A stretch of DNA of 64,000 nucleotides. It comes from Paenibacillus sp. Lineage in GTDB: Bacteria > Bacillota > Bacilli > Paenibacillales > Paenibacillaceae. Below are positions 43,207 to 51,308 of this stretch, piece after piece; position 1 is the stretch's first letter; each line of letters starts with the position of its first letter. A program made the translations under genes and the position numbers. A model generated the notes under the pieces. That model was not told the origin of the DNA. It searched no databases and saw only the letters and a program-made list of their open reading frames with translations. The stretch spans positions 62,001-126,000 of the forward strand of contig JAIRVF010000124.1 of NCBI GenBank assembly GCA_031254035.1, in the 5' to 3' direction.

Positions 43207-44022
43207 TTGGAATTTAAAGGCGCAATGGGCGGGATTTACAAAATTACAGAATGGATCACCCGTTTTGCTTTCAGCAACATCCTGTGGCTGTTATGTTCGT
43301 CGCCGTTTATCTTTTTTCTGATGACGAGATTGAGTGTGACTGGTGATGAAGCTTTGCAAATGAACTGGGCTTTGGGCATTGTGGCACCGTTCACATTATT
43401 TCCGGCAACGGCTGCGCTGTTTGCAGTTGTACGTAAATGGGTAATGGGTGATCCCGATGTGGGGATCTTCAAATTGTTTTTCAAATCGTACAAGGAAAAT
43501 TACAAGCAAAGCATGATCGGGGGCATATTCTATGTTCTTCTACTGGTCATTATGATGGTCGATTATACCGTTTATATGACGCAGTTCAAGGACATGCAGA
43601 TTGTCGGTATTATCATGCTTGTATTGTTGATTGTGCTTTTTATCTCATTGTTTAATTTCTTCTCAATGGTTGTTCATTATCATATGGGAATCATGCAAAT
43701 CCTGAAAAATGCGATGCTGATCACAATCATTCGTCCGCTTCGCGTAATTATGACGGTTGTCGGAAGTGTGGCAGTGTTATTCATTGGCTTCCAATACCCT
43801 GCACTTATGTTTTTCTTCGGTGGAAGTTTGATCGCATACTGGGCATTTTTTAATTTCCACGCTACGTTCACCAAAATGCAGGAGCAGGCCGAGCGGCTTA
43901 AGCAGAAGGAGCTGGAAGCGCAAGAAGGAGCCGATCTTGATGATGATGAGTCAAGCAGTGCGATGGATATGGATCCTAATGCCGAAGATCCGCGGGAAAG
44001 AGAAGAGAGCAAAAAAGAATAA
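43207..44022 (+). CDS. DUF624 family membrane protein (YesL-like)
   Basis: A 271-residue membrane protein with about five to six helices. It starts with TTG at 43207, 8 bases after GGAGGAGG. The family pattern includes FSNILWLLCSSPFIFFLMTR near residue 25, FTLFPATAALFAVVRKWVMGDPDVGIFKLFFKSYKENYKQ written across residues 55-95, and a cytosolic acidic C-terminal tail (DDDESSSAMDMDPNAEDPRE). DUF624 proteins often accompany carbohydrate ABC systems, but none is adjacent here. Confidence 0.9.
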   Translation: MEFKGAMGGIYKITEWITRFAFSNILWLLCSSPFIFFLMTRLSVTGDEALQMNWALGIVAPFTLFPATAALFAVVRKWVMGDPDVGIFKLFFKSYKENYKQSMIGGIFYVLLLVIMMVDYTVYMTQFKDMQIVGIIMLVLLIVLFISLFNFFSMVVHYHMGIMQILKNAMLITIIRPLRVIMTVVGSVAVLFIGFQYPALMFFFGGSLIAYWAFFNFHATFTKMQEQAERLKQKELEAQEGADLDDDESSSAMDMDPNAEDPREREESKKE

Positions 44023-44061
44023 GCTGATGATCGGTTATTTCTCTGATATTCTCCATAAACA

Positions 44062-44090
44062 TTTACATTTTGATAAAATAGGTCTATAAT
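44062..44090 (+). promoter_or_regulatory. Promoter of the 6S RNA gene
   Basis: TTTACA (44062-44067) and TATAAT (44085-44090) with a 17-base spacer, just ahead of the 6S RNA 5' end. Confidence 0.8.
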
Positions 44091-44097
44091 AAGACTA

Positions 44098-44286
44098 CAT
44101 CCTGCGATGTTCGCCACGGTTAATCGTTGTTTTGAACCAATGATAATGTCTAGGGAGATCATTACGAGGCGCGGCTGGAAAGCCCTGTCTATACGACATG
44201 GGGACTTCAAAAGCGTATCCGAGATCACCCACCTGCCAAAGCAGGTTCAGAAGACAATTTAATCGGACGGCATAGGCGGGTTTTTA
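44098..44286 (+). ncRNA. ssrS: 6S RNA
   Basis: About 188 bases with the 6S layout. A closing stem pairs CCTGCGATGTTCG at the 5' end (from 44101) with CGGACGGCATAGGCGGG at the 3' end (to 44280). Between them lie a long imperfect duplex and a large central bulge, and the hairpin CACCTGCCAAAGCAGGTTC near 44230-44250 corresponds to the hairpin of known 6S RNAs. A strong promoter lies just upstream and a T run follows at 44281. 6S RNA mimics an open promoter and sequesters sigma-A RNA polymerase in stationary phase. Recognition is by memory of family consensus, not by covariance search. Confidence 0.85.
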
Positions 44287-44303
44287 TTTTGACGAAATGA
44301 TCA

Positions 44304-44348
44304 AACACCCCTTTTACGGAACATATCCGGAAAATAGGGGTGTTTTTT
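44304..44348 (+). terminator. Terminator downstream of 6S RNA
   Basis: AACACCCC..TTTT..CGGA and TCCGG..AAAA..GGGGTGTT arms followed by TTTTT. Confidence 0.75.
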
Positions 44349-44448
44349 GGCTGTTCATGATATTTTACCGTACTTTCTCTTTTGTTATGTCTCTAACAAT
44401 GTTACACTGTAAAGTATTGATGATGTTTACTACAAAGGGGGAAAGGTC

Positions 44449-44841
44449 TTGTCGTTAAAAAGAGTTCTAGTGGGGGTCGTTCGCAGTCAGGAAGGAACAA
44501 GTGACCGGGCGAAAGATCCTAAGATGAAGACGCGCTATTACAATTTATCGAGAGACAAGGCATGGGAGGAAGTATCCTCAACCTTGAAGAAGATTCCGGG
44601 TTATAAAGTCCTGCATGAGGTTCCTTCCGTCGGAGAAATCACGCTGGAAAAAAGAACGTCCTTGGGACGGACCGTAGATATCACCGTATCCGTGTTGTCT
44701 GTAGGTCCGGTACGCAGTGCGGTCGATATGTATTCAGCCTCCAGAGGTTCTTTGGGGGATTTGGGAGCGAATTACCGTATTATTCTGAATTTATTTTCGG
44801 CACTCGATAAAAAACTGGCCCAATATAAAGTCGTCTCCTAA
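44449..44841 (+). CDS. DUF1499-like protein
   Basis: A 130-residue soluble protein. It starts with TTG after GGGGGAAAGG. The middle (KAWEEVSSTLKKIPGYKVLHEVPSVGEI) and the ending SASRGSLGDLGANYRIILNLFSALDKKL resemble the DUF1499 family, whose members end with an SR-x-GxxDxGxNxxRI block. A role is unknown. It follows 6S RNA by about 160 bases and has its own terminator. Confidence 0.75.
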   Translation: MSLKRVLVGVVRSQEGTSDRAKDPKMKTRYYNLSRDKAWEEVSSTLKKIPGYKVLHEVPSVGEITLEKRTSLGRTVDITVSVLSVGPVRSAVDMYSASRGSLGDLGANYRIILNLFSALDKKLAQYKVVS

Positions 44842-44853
44842 ATTATAAGCATG

Positions 44854-44897
44854 AAAAAGCGAGAGAAAGGACAAGACTCTTTCTCCCGCTTTTTTTA
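44854..44897 (+). terminator. Terminator of the DUF1499-like gene
   Basis: AAAAAGCGAGAGAAAG and CTTTCTCCCGCTTTTT arms with a T run. Confidence 0.85.
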
Positions 44898-44991
44898 AGA
44901 TATTAGCATAATCTCCAAGGACGCGCATCCTGATACCGCAAGAAAAACATACACTAAGAGCGGTCTGCTTCACAGAAAGTGCGTCGATAGA

Positions 44992-45086
44992 TGTTATACT
45001 TAAGGGATCGATTTGATATCCCTCATGATAAACCGCTACCGAGCGTGGCCCCGCCATCTGTGAAATAATTACGGGGCGTTTTTCTT
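44992..45086 (+). ncRNA. Candidate small RNA
   Basis: An extended -10 promoter (TG-T-TATACT, 44992-45000) is followed about 70 bases later by a hairpin GCCCCG/CGGGGC (45048-45053 and 45072-45077) and GTTTTTCTTT. The DUF1499 gene already has its own terminator upstream, so this second terminator implies another short transcript of about 80 bases. A hairpin GGGAT/ATCCC (45004-45022) lies at its start. No known family recognised, and no frame with a start and ribosome binding site lies within it. Confidence 0.4.
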
Positions 45087-45125
45087 TATGCGCTTTTAAG
45101 CATATACTATGGTAAGGCTGATGTT

Positions 45126-45644
45126 TTAGAGCAGTTCCTTCACAGCGGCCACAGCTTTTTCGTAATCCGGATGCTCGGTCATTTCGGGCACGTACTCCAC
45201 ATAAGTGATTTTGTCGTTTTTATCGACCACGAAGATGGAACGCATGTCCAGACGGAATTCTTTGATCAGAACACCGTATCCTTGACCAAAGGACATATCC
45301 TTGTGGTCCGAAAGGGTGACGACGCGGTCTACCCCTGCTGCGCCGCACCACCGAGCTTGGGCAAATGGGAGATCTGCGCTGATAGTCAGAACGATTACAT
45401 CGTCTCCTAGGGCGCCTGCCTCTTCGTTGAAACGGTGGGTTTGGGCGTCGCACACACCAGTGTCCAGCGAAGGGACAACACTGATCAATTTAATTTTGCC
45501 CGCGTAATCTTTTAGAGAAACTTGTTCAAGCAAATTTTTACTAACAGTAAAATCCGGAGCTTGATCGCCCGCTTGAAGCTGAGGCCCAACTAGTGTGAGT
45601 GGATTGCCTTTAAAAGTTGCAACATCTGTACGTTCTTGTGACAT
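45126..45644 (-). CDS. tpx: Thiol peroxidase
   Basis: A 172-residue peroxiredoxin of the Tpx type that reduces peroxides using thioredoxin. The peroxidatic cysteine is C65 in VVPSLDTGVCDAQT and the resolving cysteine C100 in FAQARWCGAAGV, the 2-Cys spacing of Tpx. PDFTVSKNLLEQVSLKDYAG near residue 30 is the fold entry. The ATG follows AAAGGAGA. Monocistronic; a PerR or Spx control is plausible but no site was seen. Confidence 0.97.
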   Translation of the reverse strand: MSQERTDVATFKGNPLTLVGPQLQAGDQAPDFTVSKNLLEQVSLKDYAGKIKLISVVPSLDTGVCDAQTHRFNEEAGALGDDVIVLTISADLPFAQARWCGAAGVDRVVTLSDHKDMSFGQGYGVLIKEFRLDMRSIFVVDKNDKITYVEYVPEMTEHPDYEKAVAAVKELL

Positions 45645-45829
45645 GTAGTGTTTCTCCTTTCGGAACTTAGAAATTGTTGAATCTTGCCAAGATTCATTAT
45701 AATCTTTTTAAAATGGCATTGTCCAATCAGTTTGCTTGGGTTTACAGGGCTTATGCATGATGGATTGAAAGCGGGAAACGATCAGAATTAGCCTGGAACC
45801 AGATTTGTTTTCAGTAAAGGAAGTGTGTC

Positions 45830-46462
45830 ATGTTATTTGTTCGTTATGAAAACTGGAAAAGTTATTTAAAGTATTATCCGATCACGACGATATTATTTGT
45901 GGCTAACATTATTATGTATCTTGTCATCGCTTTTAATGGAGGCGCTTCGGATACGAGTACTCTCCTTCGATTTGGTGCTCTGACCAATGTGGAAGGCTAC
46001 GATGAGTGGTGGAGATACCTGTCGTCGATTTTCCTGCATGGCAGCTTTTCACATCTTTTATTTAATAATTTTGCGATTCTGGTGTTTGCCCCGCCGCTGG
46101 AGCGTCTGCTCGGCGCATGGAGATACGCATTGTTGTATCTGCTCACTGGTGTAATTGGCAATATTCTGTCCGTAGCGCATTATAACCGGATTGGGGAAGC
46201 GCTGCTTACGATCGGAGCATCAGGAGCGATCTACGGCGTCTATGGAGCGTTTTTGTACATTGCCCTCCTTCAACGCAACAGGATGGATGAAGCCTCCCGT
46301 AAAACGGTATATGCGCTGCTGCTGGTCGGTATTATCTTTTCGTTTATTTCCGGGTCCGAGGAATTTAAAGTCAACTGGGTAGCGCATTTAGGCGGACTTA
46401 TCGGCGGATTTTTTATTTATGGTTTAATGGCGAGGATTTTGAAAAGAGTAAGAAGGTCATAA
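45830..46462 (+). CDS. Rhomboid family intramembrane serine protease
   Basis: A 210-residue membrane protease with six predicted helices. The catalytic serine lies in GASGAIYGVYGAF near residue 131 and the catalytic histidine in WVAHLGGLIGGFF near 185. The upstream HxxxN region is SHLLFNNFAILVFAPPLERL near 75. It cleaves membrane substrates within the bilayer. The ATG follows AAAGGAAG. It lies 39 bases before a LysR gene in the same direction. Confidence 0.94.
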   Translation: MLFVRYENWKSYLKYYPITTILFVANIIMYLVIAFNGGASDTSTLLRFGALTNVEGYDEWWRYLSSIFLHGSFSHLLFNNFAILVFAPPLERLLGAWRYALLYLLTGVIGNILSVAHYNRIGEALLTIGASGAIYGVYGAFLYIALLQRNRMDEASRKTVYALLLVGIIFSFISGSEEFKVNWVAHLGGLIGGFFIYGLMARILKRVRRS

Positions 46463-46501
46463 CAAGCGGATAGCGTAAAAACAGAATGGAGCGAGAAACA
46501 G

Positions 46502-47431
46502 GTGGAACTAAGACAGTTGCAGTATTTTTTGAAAGTAGCGCAGAAAGAGCATGTCACTCAGGCGTCAGAAGAACTGCATGTGGCCCAGTCTGCAGTTAGC
46601 CGTCAAATTCATCAGCTGGAGGAAGAACTTGGCGTTCAATTATTTATGCAGAAGGGAAGAAACCTCCAGTTAACACCTGTGGGACAGTTGTTTTGCAAAC
46701 GGGTGGACAGCATTCTGAAGGATCTGGATAAAGCAGTTGTTGAGGTTCACGAGTTTTTGGACCCTGAGCAGGGGGAAATCCGAATAGGATTTCCGCACAG
46801 TTTGGGCATCCATCTCATTCCGTCTGTCGTTGCCGAATTTAAACGGCGTTATCCTAACGTGAAATTCAGATTCAAGCAAGGGATGTTTCCTTCGTTGATC
46901 CGGGATGTCATCTCGGCGGAGGTCGATTTGGCCTTCATTTCTCCGTTTCCGGAGAAGCATGAACAAGTTGAGGGCGAGGTTATGCTTACCGAAGAGCTTT
47001 ATGCGATTTTGCCACCGAATCATCCGCTCGCCAAGGAAGAGAGTATTAAGCTCAGCCAGCTGAAGGATGACAAGTTCGTCTTGTTCAGCAAGGGGTATTC
47101 CCTGCGGCCGATCGTTTGGCATGCCTGTCTGGAGGCGGGTTTTACGCCAAAGATCGCGTTTGAAGGAGAAGAAACCGATGCGATCCGGGGATTGGTCGCC
47201 GCTGGCATGGGCGTCAGTATTTTACCGGAGATGGCGCTCTTTCAAACTAATCCGCTGCAGCCAGCACGGGTAAGGATATCAGAGCCCAAGGTAACGCGGA
47301 CCATCGGTCTCATCCACCGCTCCGATGACAAGCTGCCGCGGGTAGCGCAAGCGTTCCGCACTTTTCTGCTCACCTATTTCGGTCTGCAACAACAAAACGG
47401 AAACCAAAAAAACACCCCGGTTGGTTCATAA
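46502..47431 (+). CDS. LysR family transcriptional regulator
   Basis: A 309-residue regulator. It starts with GTG behind GGAGCGAG. The winged helix-turn-helix occupies residues 1-60 (MELRQLQYFLKVAQKEHVTQ with ASEELHVAQSAVSRQIHQLE) and the co-inducer domain follows from about residue 90 (EIRIGFPHSLGIHLIPSVVAEF). This subgroup resembles Bacillus GltC/YybE-type proteins. No divergent target gene exists; the upstream rhomboid gene is codirectional, so its targets are unknown. Confidence 0.94.
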   Translation: MELRQLQYFLKVAQKEHVTQASEELHVAQSAVSRQIHQLEEELGVQLFMQKGRNLQLTPVGQLFCKRVDSILKDLDKAVVEVHEFLDPEQGEIRIGFPHSLGIHLIPSVVAEFKRRYPNVKFRFKQGMFPSLIRDVISAEVDLAFISPFPEKHEQVEGEVMLTEELYAILPPNHPLAKEESIKLSQLKDDKFVLFSKGYSLRPIVWHACLEAGFTPKIAFEGEETDAIRGLVAAGMGVSILPEMALFQTNPLQPARVRISEPKVTRTIGLIHRSDDKLPRVAQAFRTFLLTYFGLQQQNGNQKNTPVGS

Positions 47432-47450
47432 CCGATCAGGGTGTTTTTTT
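47406..47450 (+). terminator. Terminator of the LysR gene
   Basis: AAAAACACCC and GGGTGTTTTT arms with an imperfect inner GGTT/AACC stem, overlapping the stop region. Confidence 0.85.
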
Positions 47451-47559
47451 GTTAAAATTATAAACTTTTTAAGTTTCACTTTTATAAGACTTATATTTCA
47501 TCCGCGAAACGTAAACTCCACCAGTCAAAGAAGGCGAAGATGTTTACGCTTGGGATGCT

Positions 47560-48225
47560 TTAGTCTCGGTTGTTTGTGAAGATCAAAATGTAGCGGAGAA
47601 GCTCCAGAACGGAGATCAGCGCGGCAGCAACGTAAGTAAGCGCTGCGGAGTTGAGAACTTTGGCGACGCCTCTTTCTTCGTCATTCGTGATGTAACCTTC
47701 CGAAACCATGATGTCGCGTGCGCGGTTACTTGCATTAAATTCAACCGGCAGCGTAATCAATTGGAAAGCGACCGCAGCGGAGAAGAAAATAATGCCAAAC
47801 CCAAGCAAGCCCATGGCGTTAAACAAAAAGCCTGCAAGAATCAGAAAAGGAGCGATCCCTGAAGCAAAGTTGACGATTGGGAAAATCCGGTGACGGAGCA
47901 CCAGCATCGGATAATGCTGCTTATGCTGGATCGCGTGTCCAACTTCGTGGCAGGCTACGGAGATCGCCGAAATGGAGTTTTCGTAGTACACTGGCTCGGA
48001 CAAACGGACAACGCGGTGGATCGGATCGTAATGGTCGGACAATGCGCCGCGGACTGGTTCGATCGGGATATCCTGAAGTCCGTTGCTGTCCAGCATATGG
48101 CGTGCTGCGTCATAACCCGTCATGCCGCTGGCTGATTGTACCTCGGACCATTTTTTAAATGTTCCCTGAACCCGGAATTGGGCCCATAAGGAAAAAGCAA
48201 ATGCAATAATAATTAGAATGAACAT
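47560..48225 (-). CDS. YugP-type zinc metallopeptidase
   Basis: A 221-residue membrane-associated protein. The zinc site is VACHEVGHAIQHKQHYPML near residue 90, flanked by an N-terminal helix (FILIIIAFAFSLWAQF) and three further hydrophobic segments (FASGIAPFLILAGFLFNAMG; GFGIIFFSAAVAFQLITLPV; AALISVLELLRYILIF). FNASNRARDIM near residue 168 supplies conserved residues. The ATG follows AGGAGG. It is downstream of a MerR gene, 51 bases away, and probably cotranscribed. Confidence 0.92.
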   Translation of the reverse strand: MFILIIIAFAFSLWAQFRVQGTFKKWSEVQSASGMTGYDAARHMLDSNGLQDIPIEPVRGALSDHYDPIHRVVRLSEPVYYENSISAISVACHEVGHAIQHKQHYPMLVLRHRIFPIVNFASGIAPFLILAGFLFNAMGLLGFGIIFFSAAVAFQLITLPVEFNASNRARDIMVSEGYITNDEERGVAKVLNSAALTYVAAALISVLELLRYILIFTNNRD

Positions 48226-48276
48226 CCTATTACAACCTCCTACTTTGCATAAAGTAATTCCTGATGTGAATCCGCG

Positions 48277-48708
48277 CTACAGTGTAGGCCCCTGCTCCAG
48301 GAAGAGTCTGATTGCATCGATGCATGCCGCCCCTTGTGGTAGCAAGTTTAGCAGCAGATGGCGTGCTTGCCCGGGCTTCATCTTCTTTAGAAGGGGACTT
48401 AGCTCCTTCACTTCGCGCTCAAGCTGCTGCATATGCAGTTCCAAGTAAGACAATTTGTCGGAAACCTGGTGAATCTCAGGAACTGCATCCCACTTTTCGA
48501 GCGTCTGACGAATCTCTTCCAGGGTATATTTCTCTTGTTTCAAATCGTTAATACGTTTAAGACGCAATAAGGTTTCATGACTGTATAAACGATAATTATT
48601 GTCAGTGCGTTTCTCAGGAGAAATCAATCCCAATTTGGTGTAATAATCGATTGTTCGCTCGCTTACGCCCCCGGCTTTAGCCAATTCACCGATACGGAAT
48701 AGATTCAT
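48277..48708 (-). CDS. MerR family transcriptional regulator
   Basis: A 143-residue regulator. The winged helix-turn-helix (MNLFRIGELAKAGGVSERTI then YYTKLGLISPEKRTDNNYRL) spans residues 1-70, followed by a dimerisation coiled coil (LSYLELHMQQLEREVKELSP). There is no cysteine cluster for metal sensing, apart from one near the end, so an organic ligand or none is likely. The ATG at 48708 gives the family's N-terminus; a GTG six codons earlier is an alternative. It precedes the YugP gene. Confidence 0.88.
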   Translation of the reverse strand: MNLFRIGELAKAGGVSERTIDYYTKLGLISPEKRTDNNYRLYSHETLLRLKRINDLKQEKYTLEEIRQTLEKWDAVPEIHQVSDKLSYLELHMQQLEREVKELSPLLKKMKPGQARHLLLNLLPQGAACIDAIRLFLEQGPTL

Positions 48709-49125
48709 ATCCCCATCTAATATCACCTCGTCTGAAAATATATGAAATTCAAGAATGAACTAAAGTAAAGCTATCTGCCTAACAAACATTTATAGAACAA
48801 ATGAGGCCCAACATTTAAGAACTAACTCTTCAGTATTGAGCTAAACGTTCATTCTATGTAACTTATAAAATGAATATGAGATTTATTAAAATATGATACA
48901 TGAAGTTTAACCATACAGTCAAACGTTACGCTTTGTTAATATAACAATGGATGTAATGTAATATTACACAATATCCATTCCATGATAAACATGGGAACGT
49001 TTTTATTTACAATAACAATATCATGTGCTACCATAACGCCGTAACATTATAACGTTATAATGTTTGGAGAACTTAAACCATCAATATGACCCTTGAGTGA
49101 GCGTATCGGAAGAAGGTGAATTCGT
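48709..49125. other. 417-bp AT-rich divergent region
   Basis: This separates merR-yugP from the dga-like operon. It holds an extended palindrome centred at 48962/48963 (AATGGAT and ATCCATT arms around GTAATATTAC), a CCATG-ATAAA-CATGG hairpin followed by T residues, and a 22-base operator palindrome near 49053. No coding frame is supported. Confidence 0.6.
49043..49064. promoter_or_regulatory. 22-bp palindromic operator of the dga-like operon
   Basis: A perfect 22-base palindrome with half site AACATTATAAC. Its right half contains TATAAT (49056-49061), a probable -10 box, with no good -35 box. It lies about 60 bases before the first gene. The GntR protein encoded at the end of the operon is the obvious candidate to bind it. 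Confidence 0.7.
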
Positions 49126-50226
49126 ATGACAGAGCGGACTGTGATCAAAAATGTACAATGTGTCGGCGGTGACAAGGTCGATATCGTTATCGAGAATGGC
49201 GTGATCGTCCAGTTCGAAGCTGCCGGCAAAGGGCGAGGTGAATGCCTGATCGAGTATCCAGGTGCCTATGTATCGAGTGGATGGATCGATATGCATGTTC
49301 ACGCGTTTCCGGAATTCGACCCCTATGGCGATGAAATCGATGAGATCGGCATCAAGCAGGGTGTGACGACGATCATTGATGCCGGAAGCTGTGGGGCCGA
49401 CCGGATCGCGGATTTGGCGGCAAGCAGTAGGCGGGCGCAGACGAATTTGTTCGCATTTTTAAACATATCTCGGATTGGTTTGCTGAGAATAGATGAGTTG
49501 TCTAATTTGGAGTGGATCGATCGCGAGCAAGCCATGCAGGCGGTGGACGCACATAAAGATCTAATCGTTGGATTGAAGGCGCGAATCAGCAGCAGCGTCG
49601 TGGGTGAGAGCGGAATAGAACCACTACTCATCGCTCACGGTATGTCTCGCGCAACTTCTTTGCCGATCATGGTCCATATCGGGTCTGGCCCGCCGGATAT
49701 TGAGGAGATCATTCCACTGCTCGAACGGGGCGACGTCATCACGCATTATTTGAATGGAAAAGCTAACAATCTTTTCGATGACGAAGGAAAACCGCTTCAA
49801 GTACTTAGAGACGCCGTCGCAAGGGGTGTGCATCTGGATGTCGGCCACGGCACGGCTAGCTTTTCGTTTAAAGTGGCGGAAGATGCCAAAAAGTATGGTA
49901 TCGGATTTCAAACGATCAGCACGGACATTTATCGCGGCAACAGACTTAATGGACCGGTCTACAGCATGGCTCATGTTCTTTCAAAATTTCTTTACCTGGG
50001 TTATTCGCTGGAAGAAGTCATCGCGGCTGTCACCACGCGTGCAGCAGACTGGCTGAAAAGGCCAGAACTCGGCCGCATTCAGGTCGGAGATAGGGCTAAC
50101 CTGACCCTGTTCACGATTGTAGAAGAACCGACGGCTCTCGTTGATTCTGAAGGTGAAAAGCGGATGGCTAAACGAAGAATCGAAACCAAGGGAGTGTTTG
50201 CAAATGGCAGTTTCATTGAATGCTAA
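49126..50226 (+). CDS. Amidohydrolase/deacetylase of the dga-type operon
   Basis: A 366-residue metal-dependent amidohydrolase. The metal site begins with DMHVHAF near residue 56; a probable carboxylated lysine lies in VGLKARISSS near 150; histidines follow in IMVHIGSG near 185 and VITHYLNG near 208; the catalytic aspartate is probably in STDIY near 266. Related proteins, annotated as amidohydrolase/deacetylase, sit next to DgaE and DgaF in other bacteria. It probably removes an N-acyl group from the operon's substrate. First gene of a five-gene operon, with GAAGAAGGTGA before the ATG. Confidence 0.88.
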   Translation: MTERTVIKNVQCVGGDKVDIVIENGVIVQFEAAGKGRGECLIEYPGAYVSSGWIDMHVHAFPEFDPYGDEIDEIGIKQGVTTIIDAGSCGADRIADLAASSRRAQTNLFAFLNISRIGLLRIDELSNLEWIDREQAMQAVDAHKDLIVGLKARISSSVVGESGIEPLLIAHGMSRATSLPIMVHIGSGPPDIEEIIPLLERGDVITHYLNGKANNLFDDEGKPLQVLRDAVARGVHLDVGHGTASFSFKVAEDAKKYGIGFQTISTDIYRGNRLNGPVYSMAHVLSKFLYLGYSLEEVIAAVTTRAADWLKRPELGRIQVGDRANLTLFTIVEEPTALVDSEGEKRMAKRRIETKGVFANGSFIEC

Positions 50227-51307
50227 GTACGGACTGAAACGCGTTATTAATGCTAGCGGCCGAATGAGTATTTTAGGTGTATCGGCTCCGTCGGATACCG
50301 TTATGGAGGCCATGAAACATGGCGGCCAAAGCTATGTGGAAATTGCCGATCTGGTCGACAAAGCAGGCGACTACGTGGCGCGAATTCTCGGATCCGAAGC
50401 GGCGGTGATCGTCAATTCAGCATCGAGCGGCATCGCGTTGTCCGTCGCGGGAATTGTCACGCAAGGTAATCGCCGAAAGAGCGAACGACTTCATCAGGAG
50501 CCTATTGCCAAAAATGAGATCATTATCTTCAAAGGTCACAACGTCCAATACGGCGCTCCGGTTGAAACGATGGTTTATCTGGGCGGAGGCAAGCTCGTTG
50601 AGGTCGGATACGCCAACGAAGGTAAAGCCGAACATATCGAAGATGCGATTTCAGAAAACACGGCAGCGATTTTGTACGTGAAATCTCATCATGCTGTTCA
50701 AAAAAATATGATCTCCGTTGAAGAAGCATGGGAGATTGCGCAGCGCAATCAAGTGCCGCTTATCGTTGATGCTGCAGCGGAAGAAGATATTCAGAAATAC
50801 GTGAAATACTCCGACCTTGCCATCTACAGCGGTTCGAAGGCGATCGAAGGTCCAACCTCCGGTATTGTTGGCGGTAAGCGCCAATTTATTGAATGGGTCA
50901 AAGTGCAATTGCATTGCATCGGACGCAGCATGAAAGTCGGCAAAGAAACGTCTTTCGGCTTGCTTCAAGCGCTCGACGAGTACGGCGTCAAACTTGATAA
51001 GAGTGAGCAGGAAAAAGAGGCCTTACAAGTTTTAATGCAGCTAAACGAACTGGCAGGCATCAAAGTAACGATCGTTAAGGATGAAGCGGGACGCGCTATT
51101 TTCAGAGCCCGTATTCAGATCGACCCGGCACACGCGGGTACGACGGCCAAGGATGTCGTTGCTGGACTTAAAAACGGCGAGATTGCCATCTATACACGGG
51201 ATTATGGCGTCAGACAAGGATATTTTGACATCGATCCGCGTCCGCTTCAAGGCGATGACATTGAGGTTATCGCAGCACAAATACGTAAACTAGTAGGAGG
51301 TAACTAA
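50204..51307 (+). CDS. dgaE: DgaE-like PLP-dependent ammonia lyase
   Basis: A 367-residue PLP enzyme of the SelA/DgaE group that removes ammonia from D-glucosaminate-type acids to give a 2-keto-3-deoxy sugar acid. The ATG at 50204 overlaps the end of the preceding gene by 23 bases and has AAGGGAG upstream. The PLP lysine is in YSGSKAIEGPTSGIVGG near residue 212. VNSASSGIALSVAG near 67 binds the cofactor phosphate, and IVDAAAEEDI near 187 supplies the PLP aspartate. Followed by dgaF with a one-base gap. Confidence 0.92.
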   Translation: MAVSLNAKYGLKRVINASGRMSILGVSAPSDTVMEAMKHGGQSYVEIADLVDKAGDYVARILGSEAAVIVNSASSGIALSVAGIVTQGNRRKSERLHQEPIAKNEIIIFKGHNVQYGAPVETMVYLGGGKLVEVGYANEGKAEHIEDAISENTAAILYVKSHHAVQKNMISVEEAWEIAQRNQVPLIVDAAAEEDIQKYVKYSDLAIYSGSKAIEGPTSGIVGGKRQFIEWVKVQLHCIGRSMKVGKETSFGLLQALDEYGVKLDKSEQEKEALQVLMQLNELAGIKVTIVKDEAGRAIFRARIQIDPAHAGTTAKDVVAGLKNGEIAIYTRDYGVRQGYFDIDPRPLQGDDIEVIAAQIRKLVGGN

Positions 51308-51308
51308 T

